A stretch of 64,000 nt of DNA from Entonaema liquescens (taxonomy: Eukaryota > Ascomycota > Sordariomycetes > Xylariales > Xylariaceae). The notes under the pieces were generated by a model, which was not told the origin of the DNA, made no database searches, and worked only from the letters and a program-made list of their open reading frames with translations. Below are positions 11,201-23,494 of the stretch, piece after piece (within the stretch, counting starts at the first letter, position 1; every line of letters begins with the position of its first letter). The position numbers and the translations under genes are program-made. The stretch is taken from positions 1,612,001 through 1,676,000 of the forward strand of contig CADCSX010000009.1 in assembly GCA_902805475.1 (NCBI GenBank). Reading direction: 5' to 3'.

Positions 11201-12215
11201 TTGCTGCCTTCGCGTCGAGTGAATTCGCGTCGACTATTGGTCGTGTCGCGAAACCATTCAACCCGCTTTTGGGCGAGACGTTTGAGTACGCAAGACCTGA
11301 CAGGGGTTACCGTTTCTTCATCGAGCAAGTCAGCCACCACCCGCCTATCGGTGCAGCATATGCAGAATCCGCGAAGTGGACTTACTGGGGTGAGGCCAAA
11401 GTCGACTCCAGGTTCTTGGGCAAGTCATTCGATATCTATCACCTTGGTACCTGGTTCCTGAGATTACGCCCTACCGCCGGTGGCAAAGAGGATTTCTACA
11501 CGTGGAAGAAGCCCAAATCGCAAGTAGTCGGTATTATTACGGGCAACCCAGTCGTAGATAATTACGGTCTTGTGGAAATCAAGAACTGGACGACCGGAGA
11601 GACGTGCTTGTTAGATTTCAAGCAGCGAGGCTGGAAGGCCTCCAGCGCGTACCAACTCTCTGGAAAGATTTTGGACGCCGATGGCCGACCGCGCATGAGC
11701 TTGGGTGGCCGTTGGAACTCGAAACTCTACGCCCGCCTTACGCCTGGCTATGAGGCCACTGTCGAAGAACCGAAAGACACACGAGGAAGCATCAGCGATC
11801 CCAGCCGAGCTTTCATGGTGTGGGAAGCCAATCCTCGACCTGAGGGTATTCCGTTCAACCTTACGCCATTTGTGCTCACCTTCAACCACATAGACGACAA
11901 TCTCAAGCAATGGATTGCCCCCACCGACTCTAGATACCGTCCGGATCAGAGGGCGATGGAAGACGGCGAGTATGATTTCGCGGCTAGTGAAAAGAACAGG
12001 CTTGAAGAAGCCCAGCGAGCCAGGCGGAAGGCGAGACAGCAGACCGGGGAGGAGTTCGCCCCTGCGTGGTTTGAGAAGACGACATGTGAAATCACGGGGT
12101 AGAGTACTGGAAGTTTAACGGCAAGTACTGGTCGCAGCGGGAGAAGTTTGGTAATGGGGATCCCCACGCGTGGGATGGACTAGAGCCAATCTACTCGTCT
12201 GAAGAGCAGGAGTAA
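8242..12215 (+). CDS. Oxysterol-binding protein, Osh1-type (ankyrin, PH, FFAT, ORD), apparent 3' frameshift
   Basis: This is a long sterol/phosphoinositide transfer protein that bridges the ER and Golgi or vacuole membranes. Exons are join(8242..8261,8430..10983,11035..12215); a 20-nt first exon encodes MSETGD. Domains are ankyrin repeats (about residues 150-335), a PH domain (about 385-481, with WTNYRKGYQLRWFVL), coiled-coil-like sequence (about 620-680), a FFAT motif EFFDAVD preceded by an acidic run (about 792-798), and the ligand domain with EQVSHHPP. A weaker FFAT-like EEFVDA lies further upstream. The frame stops at 12100-12102 inside the conserved C-terminus. One base further on, the next frame continues with EYWKFNGKYWSQREKFG and ends at 12213-12215. 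A single lost base in the G run at 12096-12099 explains this. As read, the protein has 1213 residues; with the frame repaired it would have about 1251. I favour an assembly error because the gene is otherwise flawless. Confidence 0.92.
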
Positions 12216-13310
12216 TGGATTTTGGCTAGTAGGCAGTGGCGTGGCTGTACATCATATAAAAGAGGCATTTGCGCAGGGCTGGTAGACAAGTATGAATGAA
12301 ATGAGGCATTGTTACTTTGACTATTCTTAAAAAATGACTGTTAGGTGAAATGAGATGGAGATTCAACCCACTTAGAAAGTTTCTTATGAATTCAGAGGCA
12401 ACTTGTGTTTTCTATAGTTTTAGTTATAATAATAACTACATGTCAATTATCATATTTGTATGTTTTAAGTTGCTGCCTTGTATGTTAGTTGCCGGTACAT
12501 GGTGTACATGGTGTACATGGTGAGGCGGCATTACCGAATATAGGGACTGCATACATGCCATAGTACCTTGGTAGGGACTTATATGTGGAAGGGAATCGAT
12601 CGGCCGGCACTTGGGGACTAAAGGTTCATGGACAGGCTCTTGGCACCGGCTGCGGGCCGTGGTCCACTCTCTAATCCGAGCCTCGGTAAAAATTTAGACA
12701 AGCCGCTGAATTTCATAAGCAAGAGCTTTCTGAGACAATTGGGTTCGTAGCCAATTAGAAAACTCGATTTTATCGGCTAGGGGAATTTCGCTTTCGCTTG
12801 CGAAGTCTCGCAAATAGGGAGAATACCGATTGATTGGGATATCTTGACGTCTTGTTTCTTCGAAAACTTGATTCTTTTTTTTTTTTCTTAATCTGCTGTT
12901 TTTCTAATTCTTTGTGGTTTTAGTCGAGTGTACAATACAATAAATACATCGAGACACGTTCAACTAAAGAACTACCGGGGACTTAACGTACTTAAGCTTT
13001 AGTCCTGTGGGTATTTTTTACATACGCGCGCAAACGTCGATTCCTTCGTACCAACATTTCGGTACATAACATAACATAACATAACATAACATAACATAAC
13101 ATAACATAACATAACATAACATAACATAACATCATCGGCTTGTTCGTCTTCTTGTACGACGTCAAACCATCCACTCACCCCTGAGTCTGCATCGGAGATC
13201 CAAATTGGTTTCCCGTGGTGTATCGAATCCCGCTGCAAGGCATAGGAACGGGAAGGCGAGAGAGCAAACCGACGAACGAGAAATCGATACTACTGCCAGC
13301 ATTCGACGCC
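12216..13310. other. Intergenic region upstream of the thioesterase
   Basis: No gene is supported over 1.1 kb. A GTACATGGT unit is repeated in tandem near 12495-12522, and a pentanucleotide microsatellite lies at 13065-13132. An in-frame upstream extension of the thioesterase (from 13215) exists, but it lacks family similarity and is better read as 5' leader. Confidence 0.5.
13065..13132. repeat. (CATAA)13 pentanucleotide microsatellite
   Basis: Thirteen perfect CATAA units plus a partial copy lie about 180 bp before the thioesterase start codon, in its promoter or 5' leader. The repeat is perfect, so it is young and probably polymorphic. Confidence 0.97.
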
Positions 13311-13478
13311 ATGGGTGGTGGTGAATTCCCAACGCTAGTACGGCCGCCGCCGGTCGACACGTCCAAGGCGCCTATCGAGAACGCGCTCGAGCTCACCGAG
13401 CTCAGCATCATCGGACCTGTGAGTTTTGTGCTTTTCTCTCCAAGTCCATGGCAGAACTGCGTGGTTTTACCAGCTTTG

Positions 13479-13512
<34 letters not shown>

Positions 13513-15261
13513 CATGTATACAGACTCATATGATGTGATGTATATCTAGACGTATTTTTATTCATGTAACTACGTGAGGTAACGCCGCTGACTTGTCTAT
13601 AGGACCTCTTCACCAATACGCGCGAGCTCTGGCACCCACCCGGCGCGCGGGGGATCTACGGAGGCGCCGTTATTGCGCAGACGCTTGCTGTATGTGGATT
13701 CTTTCGGTTTTTTTTTTTTCTTGCTCATGTTGTGTTCTGTTCTCGCTTATGGCGATTTACGAATCGTCATATGTTGGGCTTTCTTTTTCATATACTGCTC
13801 TCGCTTGCTTACCCCTTCGCCCCCCATCTCGTATGATCTATCTGCTCGTTTGCCAGTTCCTGTCCTACCAACCCATTATTCTGTTCGTCCGTAACCCTTC
13901 CGAGCGGAGTTCGGATGGAAGGTCGATTCGGCACCCGGTCGGATTTCGCCTCTTTTTTTTCTCCTCCCGGTGCTTGTGCTCCCAACATTCATGACCTCAT
14001 TACATTATTTCTCTCTCTCACTCTGTCTCTGTCTCTCTTCCTACACCTGTTTTCTCTCTCACCTGCATATGCAAAGACGGGATGAGGCGGGGCGGGGGTA
14101 CGACAAGTCGGGATTCCGACGGAGGGTTTCCGCTTGCATAATTCGGATCCCGTCGTGTCCCCAATCGCTCATCCGCCTACGCCTGCGTCATGCAAGCCGT
14201 CAGCTGACTACGACGAAAACAAACCCTCCCCTCCAAAAACCCGCCGACTAACATGATACCCTCCCTCTAGGCTGCCCAGCGTACTGTACCGCCCAACTTC
14301 GTGGTCCACTCGTACCACTGCTTCTTCGTGCTAGCGGGCGACTCCAGCGTGCCCATCCTGTACCACGTCGAGCGCGTGCGCGAGGGTAGATCTTTCTGCA
14401 CGCGCACGGTGCAGGCGCCAGCGCGGCCACGCCATCTTCACCGTCACGTGCTCGTTCGTGCGCGAGGGCAGCGGCGGCGAGGACACGGTCTCCCACGCCG
14501 TCCCCGTGCCCGCCGAGGCCCTGGCCCAGACGCCCCCGACGACTACCAGGACCCGCCGTTCCTCCGCCGCGCCGGCGACGACCCCTTCCAGAGCTTCCGC
14601 TGCAAGGCGCCGGGCGACGGGGACGATGACAAGCCGCCCGCGACCAAGCGCGTGTGGCAGTGGGTGCGCGCGCGGTAAGATTAGCGAGAAGGGCGGCTTG
14701 AGGGCGCATTTAAACGCGCTGGCGTATGTGAGCGACTCGTACTTCATCGGCACGGTCAGTCGCATACATCGCCTGTGGCGGTACCCCGTGCGGCCGGAGG
14801 ATATCGATCAGCTGGAGCCCGGGGTGCGGGAGCACCTGGAGCAGATCAACCAGTGGGAGGGGTACGGGACGCTGGAGAGCGTGGCGGCGCGGCCCGAGGT
14901 CGGCATGATGGTGTCGCTGGACCACTCTATTTACTTCCACAACCCGGGCAAGGTGCGGGCCGACGAGTGGATGTTCGTGGAGATGGAGAGCCCGTGGGCG
15001 GGCGACGGAAGGGGCGTCGTCATGCAGAAGATTTATAGCCGCGACGGGACGCTGCTTGCTACGGCGTTTCAGGAGGTGAGTTGTTTTGTTTCCCTCGTTT
15101 TACCTACTGTTCCCCCAGCCATTCCCGTGGCGGACCCCCCTCGCGCTTCTTGTCTGAGAGAATGGTTAGTTGGCTAACGCATATCCTATCACTTATAGGG
15201 CGTTGTAAGATTAAAGCAGAAGAAGAACAAGGAGAAGAAACAGGAAAAAGCGAAGCTATAA
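13311..15261 (+). CDS. Acyl-CoA thioesterase II (TesB/Tes1 type), peroxisomal, three apparent frameshifts
   Basis: The enzyme hydrolyses acyl-CoA to fatty acid and CoA, supporting peroxisomal beta-oxidation. Exons are join(13311..13418,13603..13689,14271..15075,15199..15261), all phase 0; the second intron is long (581 nt). Conserved blocks are ELWHPPGARGIYGGAVIAQ, the SYFIGTV region and the LDHSIYFHNP segment with the catalytic Asp, then FVEMESPWAG and TAFQEG, which supply the other active-site positions. The last exon ends in AKL, a type 1 peroxisomal targeting signal. Within exon 3 the reading frame shifts three times: near 14417-14424 (two bases missing), 14531-14538 (one missing) and 14665-14674 (two missing). 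The middle shift returns to the first frame, so the conserved sequence is fully recoverable; the repaired length would be about 355 residues. All three sit in GC or C runs. Either the assembly is wrong or this is a recent pseudogene. Confidence 0.88.
13482..13512. repeat. (TTA)10 microsatellite in thioesterase intron 1
   Basis: About ten perfect TTA units lie inside the first intron (13419-13602) of the thioesterase gene, with no effect on the coding sequence. Confidence 0.95.
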
Positions 15262-18200
15262 AAGCTACGACTGGCTCTGCCGCGCAAGAAGGGAAGAGGT
15301 AATATAAAGAGGCCCGGAAAGGCATGTGTTTTAACCAGGTAGAACGGCGCTTTTTTTTTTTTTTTTTTGTAAGCTGGGCGGGATATATAGACTTGTTATT
15401 AATAGCCGTCAGGAGAAGTTGAAGATGTGGTATAAGAGGGCTGCATTATACAACGGCATATGCAATGGTCTCGCGCAAATAGATGGTGCGAGTTTTTAGA
15501 CCTTGATAGATACTTACTTACGTACAAAGAATTATACCCGTATGTATGCACAATTTTTAGTTTTCTCGACGGGAGTCTCGTCTTACTATTATAAAACATT
15601 TACGATATAGTCTCCGTTCACGGATCAAGCCTTTTTATGGTGTTCCTGCCTGGTTTAAGAAATTCTTAATTCGAATACTACTAAGATTTTACCTATACAA
15701 GCACTGGGAGTCCACATGCACGCAAGATGTACTCGGAGGTCCAAGCAAGTACCTACAAGTATATTGAGGGCCTATCTCCAAGTATCGACAGCTTCCGCAA
15801 GTCGGCCATGTGGGATGTGGGATATAGGGTATTAGTCAGGCCCGATGCTATGATTCAGACCGCGGTTTGTGTAATTACTAAGGGGCAAGGAATGTCCTCA
15901 TGCGGGCTGACTTGGCTAGCCGGCCGTTTTCGCCGGAAGAGGGATGTAATCGGACGGCACACCCTGGGAATTTTCGCGTCGGAGACTTGCCGGATCGTAA
16001 TCACTGTCCGTGGGATGAATCATCACTTGGGGATCGCGGAAGAGAGGTTCGGCATTTTCTGGAAATGCAGAGGAATAGTGAGGTAGAGGGAGTAAGGTGA
16101 TGATAAGAAAAGGAGTTCGGATGGTTAAAGCAATGATAGCTGTTTCCGTTTCCTTCCCTACCTATCCATCTTCAGGCCGTGAGCGTGCAAATCGTAAGGT
16201 TTGGGTTCTTCCAACATCCCATCATCTATCGCCTGGAATATGTCGAACTCGCTGGCTCCGAGGAGATGGCTCTCGGGCAAGTCATCTAAGACCTAAGAAA
16301 GCAGAAAGCCGAGGATGGGACGGCGGCCAAAGGGAATGAGATATTTATTTTACTTAAAGCTTACCGGCGAAACTTCACCCGCGGTATCGGCACGAACAGC
16401 GAATCTTAGAACCGGCCCACGGGGGCACGGTTCGCCAGGGTCGAGAAATAAGTTCGAAGAGTAATTAAAAAAATTTCTCCGGCCGATTCGAATCGAACAA
16501 CAACCTTGCGGGTCCCGGAAGTCTCATGGAGAAAACTCGGCGTATGTCATTGTAAAATCACTCACTTAACCCACACCACACTATCGGAGCTGTCAAACTT
16601 TTTTTTCGTCGTCGTGAGAAAGGGAAAACTTGTTTTAGCCACCCCAGTCAGGTCTAGCCCTGCGACCGCCTTACTCGCTTTCAGCTTCGAGCGCGTCCAC
16701 TGAGGAGGTCCAGGGCTTCGTGAAGCTTCGCTGCGCGAACGGGCCGATGGGGTTCGAGAAGTGAGGTCTTTTGCACGAGTTAGCTACGTTAGTTATGTAT
16801 CCACATCCAGTCAGACAGCAGAGCCGCGGTATTTCCCACGTGGCGGGGCCATCGAAAAGTCGTCTAGCTACTGTAAAACATCGAATTTTTTTTTCTTTCC
16901 CTGAGCTAAGAATGTGGAAATAGTAACGTTCCTCGTTCGATGTGGTTAAGGGGGTAAGTGGATACGCGTAGGGCTAGAAGGTCTTTTTTCTTCTTCTTCT
17001 CCCTTTGATTATGAGAAGCAAAGTCTTGGCTTTATAACTTTAGAACATTACGTGTTACCTTCATGCGTAGATGCTTGGCTTAATTACGTGTAATGACAGT
17101 TGTTGGTGATACATAAGACGCTTGGTTAATCATGTTGCAGTCAGGTAGTTGTTAATGTTGTGTTATTTTATCCAAACCTCTTCAAACTGAGGTTGACGTT
17201 GTGAAGTCAGGGATGCCAAGTCGATATATCCGTCACTAACACCAACAAGTGGCTATGTAAAATGGGGTTTCATATCTCACCTGCGGCAAAGTAAGACGTC
17301 ACGACGTTACGGCTGTTTGGTAACATATGGAAATGTGGCTAACGATGCACACTGCTTACGCCTCATATGTCCAAGTAGAGTACGGTGTAGTGTTGAGGTG
17401 TTGGCAATTTCTCAAAAAGTTCAATGGCTTTGTGTACGTAGTGCCGTAGTTATTGTAGTCTTGTAGTATCTAGTATCGTAGCTGTATCGTAGCTGTATTA
17501 AGGATCTCGACCGGAACCGGGATTCGGGGCACGGACAGTCGATCCAAGCAAGTTCCGCCAGCACAAAGCACGGAGTTCAACTTGACCCCGTTTGTATCTC
17601 CAAGTCTCTCAAGTACCGCAGAGAAAGGAAAGGTTGATGAGCTAAGTGGCCTCGATGTTGTCCCACTAAGGCTGGCCCACGTCCTATTGTTAGTAGGTAA
17701 GAGGTGTAAGATGTGTGAATATGCTAATGCTAACGCTGTGATACCCTTTTTCACAATCCAATTAATATCCTCGGGCGGCATTAATACAACAAAAGCCGAC
17801 CCGCCGAAGGGGAAATTGGATCATTCCCATCCACCAGCGTCTCTTTGCATGTGAAGCTAGATTAGGTACGCATGGCATAGCATAGCATAGCATAGTATTA
17901 CATCGCAACTTTTGTTTCCCGTCTCCCACACGAACCATTATCTTGTGTGTGGGAGATCTCACGCGGACGATCGCGGATAAGCTCGTGGGGAGTGAAGATT
18001 TTATTTCGACTTTGCCCACGCCCACGCGAGGCCTTGCTACTTCAAGGGGGAAACCACCCTCCCTCCCTTCTCGTGACACGGACGGCACAGGGCTAAACAG
18101 GGCTGCAGAGATCCGATCATAATACCTTATACTTACAAGGGTTATTTCCAATAGGCTGTTAAAATCGTGAAATTGAATGAGCGATTAGGGACTTTCTCCC

Positions 18201-21200
18201 CTTGTTGATAACATAATCTGTTCATAACCAACCTCGAATTTGAGTCAATTTTTTGAAAAGGTAACAGGGACGGGTAAAAAAGTAAGCTTGTGACATCGTG
18301 ACATGGTCTAAAAGAAAAAGCTGTGTTGTGTTGTGTTGTTCGATTGATGTATCATGGGCCTTGGTAAGGTAACATTTTTCGGTCAAGGGTGGTTTTTCCA
18401 TCGTAGCCTCGGAGAGCGAAGGTTGACTCGCTAATGTAGCGGCCGAACACCGAATAATCGGGTCCGTTGTTAAGTAGTTAGTATTATGGGGTTCCTTGTG
18501 ACATTCTTATGGTGTTTTATCTTTTATCTGTTGTTTGTGTTTCCATAGAAAAATCCCATAAGCAAGTTCTGATGGATTTGATTTGATTTGATTGATAAAA
18601 AACTTGATGGCGTGCGAGTTGATCGATCGCCCTTTTACTCCAGCCATCCAATACAGCCCAACCTTTAACCCAACCTAATTCCAAGACCAAACCCTCGAGT
18701 ATACAGGTCAACCCAACTATATCCTTGCGCATCACCCCAACCTCTAACCCGATTAGGCAGATATTTGAGTAGCCAAGACAGGGTGAGCTTTAGGGCTTTA
18801 AAGCGCTGAAGATGCACTAAATTACAGGGCGTATTACTCACTAAATACGCTATAATTACAGCGCGTGTCAACCATTAAGTTTTTATTCATTTTATCTAAT
18901 CGATTAGGAATTGATTAAAAATCGATTACCATATCATTATCTTTTACTTTTAAAACACTTAAAATATTTCAATCAATTATTAATTAATTAAGAATTAATT
19001 TGCAATTAATTCTTAATTAATTCTTAATAAATTCAAATTTTAAATTTCAAAAAATCTAAATCAAAATTGGTGTATAAAAGGATAAGTTTTATAAAAGTTA
19101 TGTTAATAAAATAATAGGGAGGAAGCTCAGCCCAATGTGCGCTAGTCGAGGCGCCTTGCCGTTTTGGGTTAGAGGTTGGGATGATGCGCCAGGATATAGT
19201 TGGGTTGACCTGCCTCCAGCAAACCCTCCTTTACCGGATTCTTGGGTCTGCATTGCGTCTCGTATGTCATTATATCATTTTGTGCTTTATGCACATGTAT
19301 CATGTATCTTCAACAAGGACCAATTGCCCCCCGTGCATGTTTTCATTTTGCTCCATTTGGCAATATTTAAAAGATGAGCTTACTTCATATGGAATTAACG
19401 TTGTGAGGTGCCATATTTTCTCGCAAACACTGCACTCCGATTCGGCCGATGTATAAATCATCCCCGGAGCCGATACGGCATATCCCAATTGTCCCATGGT
19501 ACTGGACCAGAATAGGAAAGCTTGTTGTGGGTCCTAGGGGCGATCATATCCCACATAATTCTCCATATTTCCAATTGACCAATAGGATTCAATCAACATT
19601 TCTTCTTCTAGAATTGAGCTGAAATCTGCTGCACTTACGCTGCATCTCTTTTTGCTACGTCTCTTTTGCTTCGCTGCTGCTCGCCAATTCCACCCACTTC
19701 TAGCCAAAAGCGGAACCATTTTACATCTTTAGGACTTGTGAGAGTATCACATAATTATATTATGTGCGACCATGTAATTAAATCTAGCCAACCAAGTGGT
19801 GAGATCATTATTGCTTTATGCTATTCAAATCACTATAATAATAAAAGCGTAGAACCCTGAAGTTAGCTTAGCTCATTTCTCCTGTTGCCTCTTGCCACGC
19901 ATTACATGGCAATCTCAAGCTAAACATGACAAGTGGTGATTTGAAAAAGGCAATTTGCATAAGAGGATAGAGAAAACCCATAGGAGGAATCTCCGGATCT
20001 ACCTGTCCTCTCCTTCGGGAACGCGCTAAACGGGGTGAGCGCCTTGCAGGGTGTTCCACAAAGGATCTAACCTAGGTACGGGTTACCGCCTGTTACCTTG
20101 CATCAAGTCGAGAAGGTCGCTTACACTAGGAAGAGCCAAGGTCTTATGCCGTAGCAGCGTAGGTAAGGTAGGTTACAACCCAGCTAGCATATAGCTAGCA
20201 TATACATGGTCAGTCCCATAAGAAAGGAAAAGAAAAAGAAATGGTAAAACTCAAATAAAACCAAAATCTCTAATAACCCGTAATGGCTGAGCAGCAAACC
20301 CGATGAGGCGTCATGTCATCATTATGATGCTTCGTGTAAAGTACCTAACAAATAAATTAAATCATGACATTTTCAAGTTGCCATTAGCGCGTATTTAGCA
20401 GAGCCTCAGAAAAGCTGTGAACGAATGCGAGTTCATATCGAAGTTAGAAAATAATGCTCGCGCTAGAAACGGGCCAAGTATCTCCCGCCCTCTATAAAAT
20501 CTCGTACACTAGTTCCTTATTCATACCTAAACATACCGAGGAACTTATAAACTGGGGCAATGCACCTGTGTACGCCGTACCTATCCAACCTGCCAACTCG
20601 AATTCGGGATCTGGGACCAAGACACTAAAATTTGGCACGGACAAATATGACCTAAAGAATGAGAAGTAAAATATAACAATAGTAACTCAGATGATGCTGA
20701 TGATATTGGTAAAACAAAAAAGAAAAAGAGAATAAATCCCTTGCGTGGATGGAATCTACTTGTTAAAGGTATCTCGGAGTTAGCGGGTTAGCGGTCGAGC
20801 GATGGGGGAGGGAAGCTTGAGCCTTGAGGAGCTTAGGGAGTTGAGAATACCGTAGATGCATTAGTGACGGAGCGGTTGCATTCCGCTATGCAAGCTTGTG
20901 CAAACATCAGTTGATCAAAAGGAAGGTTCTATTCCCGATTTGACCATAAATCTTAGCGACAGGGTTCAAGTTAGCTAGTTAACTACCAGGGTTTATGCTG
21001 GGCTTGCATAATTAAGTGGCATAAGTCCGACGTGCTTTTACCATTTTTTACCAATTTTACCAACATTGGCCCGGTTCACGTTGTACGCTTACTGAGCCCT
21101 GAGCCACTTTCCTATGGCCGGTGACTTTTCGCGACTTTGGACTCCGATCGTCATGTAGACGCATGTATCTGCTTGTCACTTTTTATTTTGCTATGTTATT

Positions 21201-22280
21201 GATCCTTCATCCCAGGTTAACATACTTTAGTTACTTACACAGGTACCTTAGTCCTTAGGTACAGATATGGAGGAAAGGTATCGTAACAGGCATCGCCCCG
21301 AGCGGCATTACGAAAGCCCTACTTCCTGTGAATATGAATTCGAAGCTGAATATAAGATAAAGGGTACCTTCAGCTTAACTTGACTTGTACTACCTGTACC
21401 CATTCATATCTATATACCCAACTTTCTTCTCCTCGGCCCTCAACGATATTACCCCCGTTCAACTTACAAGCTCGAGTAGTAATATCGGGCAAAGCTCTAC
21501 ATATGATAAATACACGACCTCGGTTCTTTGTCACTCGTCACAGCATCAGCCCAGTACAGACAATTTGACATACAAAGACGTTTACTATAAGAATATATCA
21601 CGACTCCGATCCTGGATGAGAAACCTGAGCAGCCTAAGCCACCAGGAAGTCGTACGCATCATTCTGACACAAGCTCATTGCAACTATTAACTAGGACGTA
21701 ACGGACACAACATATCCTAACGGGCTCCCGGGTTCCATCAAAGAACCTACATAGTACAACTACATTAGCTACAGCTACGAAAATCAACCAGTCAGCAACA
21801 AGTTGCTAGCCCGCTTAGCCCGCACATTCGGACATAAAGCGCGGCCGACTCTTAAAGACCATCCCCCTGGTCAGTTTTCATTCGAGACTTGCTAGGTTCC
21901 CAAAATAAAGTTACCGGATCTAAACGGCAACATCACATAATCGTCACGCCCTTTAAAAGCTCGGTTCACTCTACCGCATTATTAATCCCAGTTCAAGAGT
22001 CACACATTTTATCCATCGAATTTCTCGAATAGTCCCTGATCCTTTTTTTTATTCTCCTCTCTTCCCCTCTTCATACTGTTTGGGTTTATTTAACCTGGTC
22101 TTGGGCTTTGGATTCTAGTTTTGGTTTCCATAATTGGCCACTTATAAAGCAACACTTCTGCATCCATATATCTGAGGCCCAAGCCCACTTACACACCCTA
22201 CCCTCACTTGCGTAACATATTGCCCCTTTGTGCCCTGGTATCACACATAAAGTGTCGCTTTGTTGACAAAATATCTCGAA
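15262..22280. other. Gene-poor region, 7 kb
   Basis: No gene is supported. The longest open frames (for example 119 codons at 15727-16086) lack splice partners and protein-like composition. The stretch contains a poly-T run at about 15350-15368, a perfect 12-bp palindrome CGATTCGAATCG near 16484, a short CATAG tandem repeat at about 17876-17895 and an inverted-repeat element at 18704-19212. The part nearest 22280 (pyrimidine-rich from about 22040) is presumably the long promoter and leader of the Zn2Cys6 regulator. Confidence 0.6.
18704..19212. mobile_element. MITE-like element with terminal inverted repeats and AT-rich core
   Basis: The two ends are inverted copies of each other: 18704-18750 and 19166-19212 match over 47 bases with two differences, both starting CAGGTCAACCCAAC when read inward. 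Weaker similarity continues inward to about 90 bases per arm, ending at a shared TGAGCTT, and many of the differences are C/T or G/A transitions. The core (about 18880-19115) is very AT-rich with repeated TTAATTAA. No transposase frame is present. I could not identify a target-site duplication, so the exact ends and the element class are uncertain. Confidence 0.65.
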
Positions 22281-23494
22281 ATGGATAGCGGGATACCAAC
22301 GCCTCCCGTGGAGGAAAATATCAAACCTTCGACGTCGTCGAGGAGGAGCACAACATATAGCAATAAGGTAGTCAAGCCTATACATCGAGGTGGAAAGCGA
22401 GCAGCCAGCCATTCCTCACATTCTCCTACTCATGACCACCCGCCACCTCTATCCCCACATGCTATCGACAATAGGCATAAGCGAGTTTGGAAGGCGTGTG
22501 AAAGATGTAGGATGAAGAAGACCAAGGTTAGCATTATTCTATTTCAACTCAAGTTATAGTATCACAGTATCACTGACTTGTTAATACCTGTAGTGTGACG
22601 GAGAATTCCCGTGTAAGAGGTGTAAGGACGATGGTTTGGTATGTACAGCAGGTACACGAAAGAAGACTGAGTACAAGCAATTACCTAGAGGGTAAGCAAT
22701 CAACTCCTGTTTGGGTGGTATTGTGAAGCTAATAGGAAGCAAGATATGCTGAGGTTTTGGAAAATACCCAATTCGCTTTAATTGCCACCGTCCACAAGTT
22801 ATATGCCATGGTTAGGAATGGACAACCTTGGGACCTAGGGGAGCCAGAGCTTAATGATAGGGGTCAACCTGTTATTCATAATATTGCGACCAAGCTCGGA
22901 TGCATTCGACCTAATGCAGATGCCGACCTCCCACCTCACTCGGTCTTCCCTGAGGACGAAGCGGGCCTAGCAAAATTGGCAGCCGAGTTGGATGTCCAGC
23001 AAAGAGAGAGGGAAAAAGAGACACATGCTACAGAACACCGATCGGAGACCGAGTCGAATTGTACGAGAACGGACCGCGCGAGCTCTTCAGAGCTTGACCA
23101 TTCAGATTTCGAGCAAGATTATAGGAAGGCGATGTTAGGTAACCAGAACTTACAAACCATGTCACCACAAAGCTTTACGTCATACGATGTCGATATAAAG
23201 ACTATGCAATCCGATGTCGAGTCGAGGAGTCTATTCGCTGTTCAATCGCCTACTGTCCCCACATCTTACCCAACGTGGAATATGAGCAGACCGAGTTCTA
23301 TGGACTTAACGCCGCAATACATGCAGGGTATGGATATGGATATGGCAGAAATGATGCTTAACCAAGGACTGGTCGAATCCGAGTTTGGCACGATTAAGCC
23401 TCACATGATACAATGCCCGAATCCAGAAGTTATGCTAGGAGTCGGAGACCCGATGATCTATTCTGGGTACAATATGGAATCATTACGATCGTGA
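22281..23494 (+). CDS. Zn2Cys6 (fungal-type) transcription factor
   Basis: This nuclear DNA-binding regulator has 364 residues. Exons are join(22281..22526,22594..22691,22744..23494); both introns are short and the first interrupts the zinc cluster. The cluster CERCRMKKTKC-DGEFPC-KRC-KDDGLVC has the canonical spacing CX2CX6CX5CX2CX6C (Cys73, 76, 83, 89, 92, 99) and binds two zinc ions. The segment after it (YAEVLENTQFALIATVHKLY) is well ordered and typical of a conserved Pezizomycotina subgroup. The C-terminal half is Ser/Met/Pro-rich and probably disordered or activating. There is no fungal-specific middle homology domain, so it is shorter than the usual 600-900 residue members. It stands alone in about 14 kb, with no adjacent enzyme gene to suggest a pathway. 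The long upstream region suggests complex control. I cannot assign a target or a named orthologue. Confidence 0.93.

Noticed and set aside
12078..12103. A 17-nt GT-AG 'intron' to explain the oxysterol-binding protein frame break
   Set aside because: It is far below the fungal minimum, and joining the ends creates a stop.
12992..13238. Minus-strand frames of 60-79 codons upstream of the thioesterase
   Set aside because: Most of the translation is the (CATAA)13 microsatellite read in reverse.
15727..16086. 119-codon frame in the gene desert
   Set aside because: There are no motifs, no splice-consistent extension and no protein-like pattern; a frame of this length is expected by chance in 7 kb.
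16470..16530. Possible tRNA on the minus strand, with a GTTCGATTC-like T-loop and a following T run
   Set aside because: The putative T-stem does not pair, there is no D-arm, and the spacing is about 59 bases; the signal is mostly the palindrome CGATTCGAATCG.
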